Shown here one piece after another: positions 61,925-64,000 of a stretch of 64,000 nt of DNA. The stretch covers positions 57,092 through 121,091 of the forward strand of contig JASIRB010003451.1 in the NCBI GenBank assembly GCA_030323885.1. The letters run 5' to 3'. The stretch's first letter is position 1. The number at the start of each line of letters is the position of its first letter. This stretch comes from Branchipolynoe longqiensis (Eukaryota > Annelida > Polychaeta > Phyllodocida > Polynoidae). Position numbers and translations under genes: made by a program. The notes beneath the pieces are model-generated. The model worked only from the letters and a program-made list of their open reading frames with translations, searched no databases and had not been told where the DNA came from.

Positions 61925-62690
61925 CTTTTCCCTTTCTCTGTTTCTGTTTCTCTGTTTCTCTGTTTCTGTTTCTGTCTTTCTCTCTTTCTCTCTTTCTCTC
62001 TTGCTCTCTTCCTCTCTCTCTTTCTCTATTTCTCTCTTCTCTCTTTCTCTATTTCCCTCTTTCTCTCTTTCTCTCTTTCTCTCTTTCTCGTCTTACTCTT
62101 ATTTCTCTTTCTCTCTTTCTCTATTTCTCTCTTTCCCTCTTTCTCTCTTTCTCTCTTTCTCTCTTTCTCTCTTTCTTTCTTTCTTTCTCTCTTTCTTTCT
62201 TTCTTTTTCTTTCTCACTTTCTCTTTCTCTCTTTCTCTCTTTCTCTTTTTCTCTTTTTCTCCCTTTCCCTCTTTCTCACTTTCTCTTCTTTCTCACTTTC
62301 TCTTTCTCTCTTTCTCTCTCTGCCCTACGTCTTTCTCTTTCTGTCTTTCTCGCCTTCTGTCTCCTTCGTGATTCTCACTCTTTCTCTTTCCCTCTTGTCT
62401 CCTTTTCTCTCTTCCACTCATTCTCTCGGTCTATCTCCCTCCCTTTCTCCTTTCTCATTCTCTCCTTCTTTTTCTCTCACTCCCATTCTCTCGTTCTATC
62501 TCACTCCCTTTCTCTTAACTCCGTCTCTCCTTCTTTTTCTCTCACTCCCATTCTCTCGTTCTGTCTCTCTCATTTTCTTTTGTTTTCTTCTCCTTCTCTC
62601 CTCTTTTTCTTTCTCTCTCTATTCTTTCTTTCTCTCATCTCTTTCTCTTCCTCCCTCTCTTTCTCACCTCCCTTTCTCTTGATATGTCGA
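61925..62690 (+). repeat. about 770-bp CTTTCTCT polypyrimidine array
   Basis: (TCTCTTTC)n with CTTT, CCCT and ATTT variants; almost no purines. The Ser/Phe/Leu frames are artefacts. Confidence 0.97.
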
Positions 62691-63204
62691 ATGACACACC
62701 AGGGCCAAGTGAAGCACTTCTACTGTGGCTATGTGAAACAAGACAGCAAAGACACAACTTCTTTTTTTAAGTGAAACTATTTTATTGGATTTAAGTTGCA
62801 ATATCTTAACAGCGAGATTTGTCTTAGGGACTATTAGAAAAGTGTTGTTTTCTATGTTCTTTTAAAAAAAACTAAGTTTGCTGACTTGAAGATATTAAAT
62901 ATATTGGTTAATATGTACACTAGTCGATTACAACAATGTAAATGTTACCTAATAGTTCAATTTGTTATCAAGATAACCTTTATTCAGACAGATGGAGACA
63001 ATATTACTAACGCCAGGTATATATCCTCAAACGATGGGTGCTGTGTGTCGTGGTGGGGTGTGGGGCGGGGGCGGGGGGGATGATGATTGTGTGCTCTAAT
63101 TGTGTCAAATGTATGTCAGGTGTGCGTGGGCATGCGCGAGGTGGGTGCACATGTTCGACGTGTGCGCGTGGTGTGTGCGGTGCGTGTCAGGAGGGTGGGA
63201 GATG
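62691..63204. other. no gene recognised
   Basis: AT-rich with short frames; a GGGGCGGGGGCGGG patch at 63060-63080 precedes the terminal minisatellite. Confidence 0.35.
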
Positions 63205-64000
63205 GGTGTGAAATGTGGCATGTGTGTGTCAGGTGGCAGTGGGTAGCGGGTGTGAAATGTGGCAGGTGTGTGGCAGGTGGCAGCGGGTGTGAAATGTTGC
63301 AGGTGTGTGTGGCAGGTGTGTGGCAGGTGGCAGCAGATAGCGGGTGTGAAATGTGGCAGGTGTGTGGCAGGTGGCAGCGGGTAGTGGGTGTGAAATGTGG
63401 CAGGTGTGTGGCCGGTGGCAGCGGGTGTGAAATGTTGCAGGTGTGTGTGGCAGGTGTGTGGCAGGTGGCAGCAGATAGCGGGTGTGAAATGTGGCAGGTC
63501 TGTGGCAGGTGGCAGCGGGTAGTGGGTGTGAAATGTGGCATGTGTGTGGCAGGTGGCAGCAGGTCATGGGTGTGAACTGTGGCATGTGTGTGGCAGGTGG
63601 CAGCAGGTAGTGGATGTGAAATGTGGCAGGTGTGTGGCAGGTGGCAGCGGGTAGTGGGTGTGAAATGTGGCAGGTGTGTGGCAGGTGGCAGTGGGTAGCG
63701 GATGTGAAATGTGGCAGGTGTGTGGCAGGTGGCAGTGGGTAGTGGGTGTGAAATGTGGCATGTGTGTGGCAGGTGGCAACGGGTGTGAAATGTGGCAGGT
63801 GGCAGCAGGTAGTGGGTGTGAAATGTGGCAGGTGTGAGGCCGGTGGCAGTGGGTGTGAAATGTTGCATGTGTGTGGCAGGTGTGTGACAGGTGGCAGCAG
63901 GTAGTGGGTGTGAAATGTGGCAGGTGTGTGGCAGGTGGCAGTGGGTGTGAAATGTGGCAGGTGTGTGGAAGGTGGCAGCGGGTGTGAAATGGGGCATGTA
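63205..64000 (+). repeat. GTGTGAAATGTGGCAGGTGT minisatellite, runs off the window
   Basis: Units GGGTGTGAAATGTGGCAGGT, GTGTGGCAGGTGGCAGCGGG, TAGT with 30-55 base spacing. A larger unit of about 132 bases (with GCAGATAGCGGGTG) is repeated at about 63283 and 63415. Confidence 0.93.

Noticed and set aside
61820..62774. Ser/Phe/Leu frames resembling membrane protein sequence
   Set aside because: Produced by the CTTTCTCT array; hydrophobicity here is a translation artefact.
63205..64000. CRISPR-like regular repeats
   Set aside because: There are no unique spacers; unit length varies continuously and the genome is eukaryotic. It is a minisatellite.

Overview
The window looks like a gene-poor, repeat-dominated piece of a metazoan nuclear genome. 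No host gene, rRNA or functional tRNA could be supported. Nearly everything recognisable is a mobile element, a MITE, a SINE or simple/tandem DNA. A mollusc is the best guess. The reasons are the combination of DIRS-type tyrosine-recombinase retrotransposons, many tRNA-derived SINE families (one, at 55911-56248, resembles a SINE I know from molluscan genomes), foldback-like elements with internal tandem arrays, and very abundant microsatellites. This assignment is an inference and was not tested by search.

Layout. 1-3440: GC-rich DIRS-like element on the minus strand (Gag, overlapping RT-RNase H, start of the tyrosine recombinase, cut by the window edge). 3450-6535: a LINE 3' fragment, then long GTGAGT and CACACC arrays. 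6600-10805: an old minisatellite split by a second, decayed DIRS/PAT-like element (RNase H tail and recombinase, minus strand). 11.5-13.9 kb: a TIR element, an element with 206-bp tandem units, and a SINE inserted in another SINE. 14-21.4 kb: purine/pyrimidine tracts, minisatellites and LINE fragments. 21.9-27.9 kb: pogo/Tigger-like palindromic MITEs and TA arrays; one MITE carries two further MITEs. 28.3-38.9 kb: SINEs, TTAA-flanked elements and more MITEs. 39.8-43.7 kb: a third DIRS-like element with an intact recombinase frame and a deleted RT. 45-46.8 kb: inverted arms around four tandem tRNA-SINE units. 47-49.8 kb: a satellite interrupted by one SINE and two MITEs. 52.9-55.9 kb: a LINE with intact RT catalytic motifs but frameshifts. 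56.9-57.9 kb: a 10-bp satellite. 59-64 kb: AT and CT arrays and a minisatellite running off the end.

The most unusual signal is a set of eight or nine MITE-like elements (26518-27256, 27282-27539, 28885-29633, 32432-33010, 47895-48625, 48698-49608, 50652-50910, 57954-58706, possibly 44343-44950). They have short termini of the type CCCTGTCACAC, 3-bp TTA/TAA-type target duplications, often a CATG-centred motif inside, and interiors filled with reiterated short words. The word differs between elements but resembles the bases just inside that element's own termini. Two copies have grown an 11-bp satellite from their word.

The parts do not form a pathway. DIRS elements and LINEs encode (or encoded) their own machinery. 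SINEs share 3' ends with LINEs and probably borrow their reverse transcriptase. The MITEs have no transposase in this window.
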